NCBI RefSeq assembly: GCF_946886105.1
Contig: NZ_CAMPHV010000036.1
Span: 1 to 57,258, forward strand
Direction: 5' to 3'
From: an uncultured Pseudomonas sp.
GTDB lineage: Bacteria > Pseudomonadota > Gammaproteobacteria > Pseudomonadales > Pseudomonadaceae
Length of the DNA: 57,258 nucleotides
Positions 57,151 to 57,258 of the stretch are shown here, one piece after another; within the stretch, counting starts at the first letter, position 1, and each line of letters begins with the position of its first letter. The notes beneath the pieces are model-generated. The model ran no database searches and was not told the DNA's origin. It saw only the letters and a list, made by a program, of their open reading frames with translations. Both the position numbers and the translations under genes were made by a program.

Positions 57151-57258
57151 TAGGTTGGGTTAGCGGCGTTGTCGTGGTTCAAGCAACGACATCGCCGCCT
57201 GCTGCCGCGTAACCCAACAAGGTCTCTATGCGGTGTGATTGCTGATCGGCTTTGTCCA
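57151..57258. repeat. 108-bp direct repeat, copy 2, reaching the window end
   Basis: Second copy of 56841-56948 with two base changes; it runs to the last base, so the true repeat may be longer. Confidence 0.85.

Noticed and set aside
56859..57212. 117-codon frame after galU
   Set aside because: It lies inside repeated DNA and past a strong terminator, has no ribosome site, and the translation is repeat-derived.

Overview
The window looks like chromosomal DNA of a Pseudomonas-type gammaproteobacterium. The genes are GC-rich with GC-ending codons, the lignin-monomer catabolic genes are of Pseudomonas type, and the intergenic spaces are full of short palindromic repeat families. No rRNA, tRNA, CRISPR array or intact insertion sequence was seen.

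Bases 100-11.9 kb hold the protocatechuate branch of the beta-ketoadipate pathway: pobA with divergent pobR, then pcaQ, pcaHG, pcaR, pcaIJF and pcaBDC. Bases 12.3-25.7 kb hold the phenylpropanoid branch: ech-vdh-fcs-aat with a MarR regulator, calB, an alpha/beta hydrolase, a TetR regulator, vanR and divergently oriented vanAB. Bases 26.1-38.5 kb hold a sigma54 activator divergent from calA and a probable operon for DUF1302, DUF1329, YCF48-like, RND, unknown and chemoreceptor proteins. Together they encode coniferyl alcohol -> coniferaldehyde -> ferulate -> feruloyl-CoA -> vanillin -> vanillate -> protocatechuate -> succinyl-CoA plus acetyl-CoA. Several control sites can be read directly: a PcaQ-type palindrome, PcaR-type boxes, a MarR operator over the ech -35 box, a VanR-type palindrome beside the vanA -10, and a GG-N10-GC sigma54 promoter before calA.

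Bases 38.7-40.8 kb hold a tautomerase, an SDR protein lacking the usual catalytic Tyr, and its divergent LysR regulator.

Bases 40.9-44.6 kb are an AT-rich island unlike its surroundings and the most unusual part of the window. It has a structured 0.5-kb leader, a 77-aa protein, and two different retron-type reverse transcriptases in tandem. The second is fused to a trypsin-like serine protease with an intact His/Asp/Ser triad. Both RTs carry the retron NAxxH-like and VTG motifs and intact catalytic Asp pairs. This is most likely an anti-phage defence locus; a two-RT plus protease arrangement is uncommon enough to deserve experimental attention.

Bases 44.8-56.8 kb are ordinary genes: a membrane protein, an AraC regulator, a Tat-exported DUF3237 protein, a PhyH dioxygenase, a PAS-GGDEF-EAL protein, a periplasmic binding protein, a chemoreceptor, ugd and galU. 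The window ends in a repeat-rich tail with a 108-bp direct duplication.
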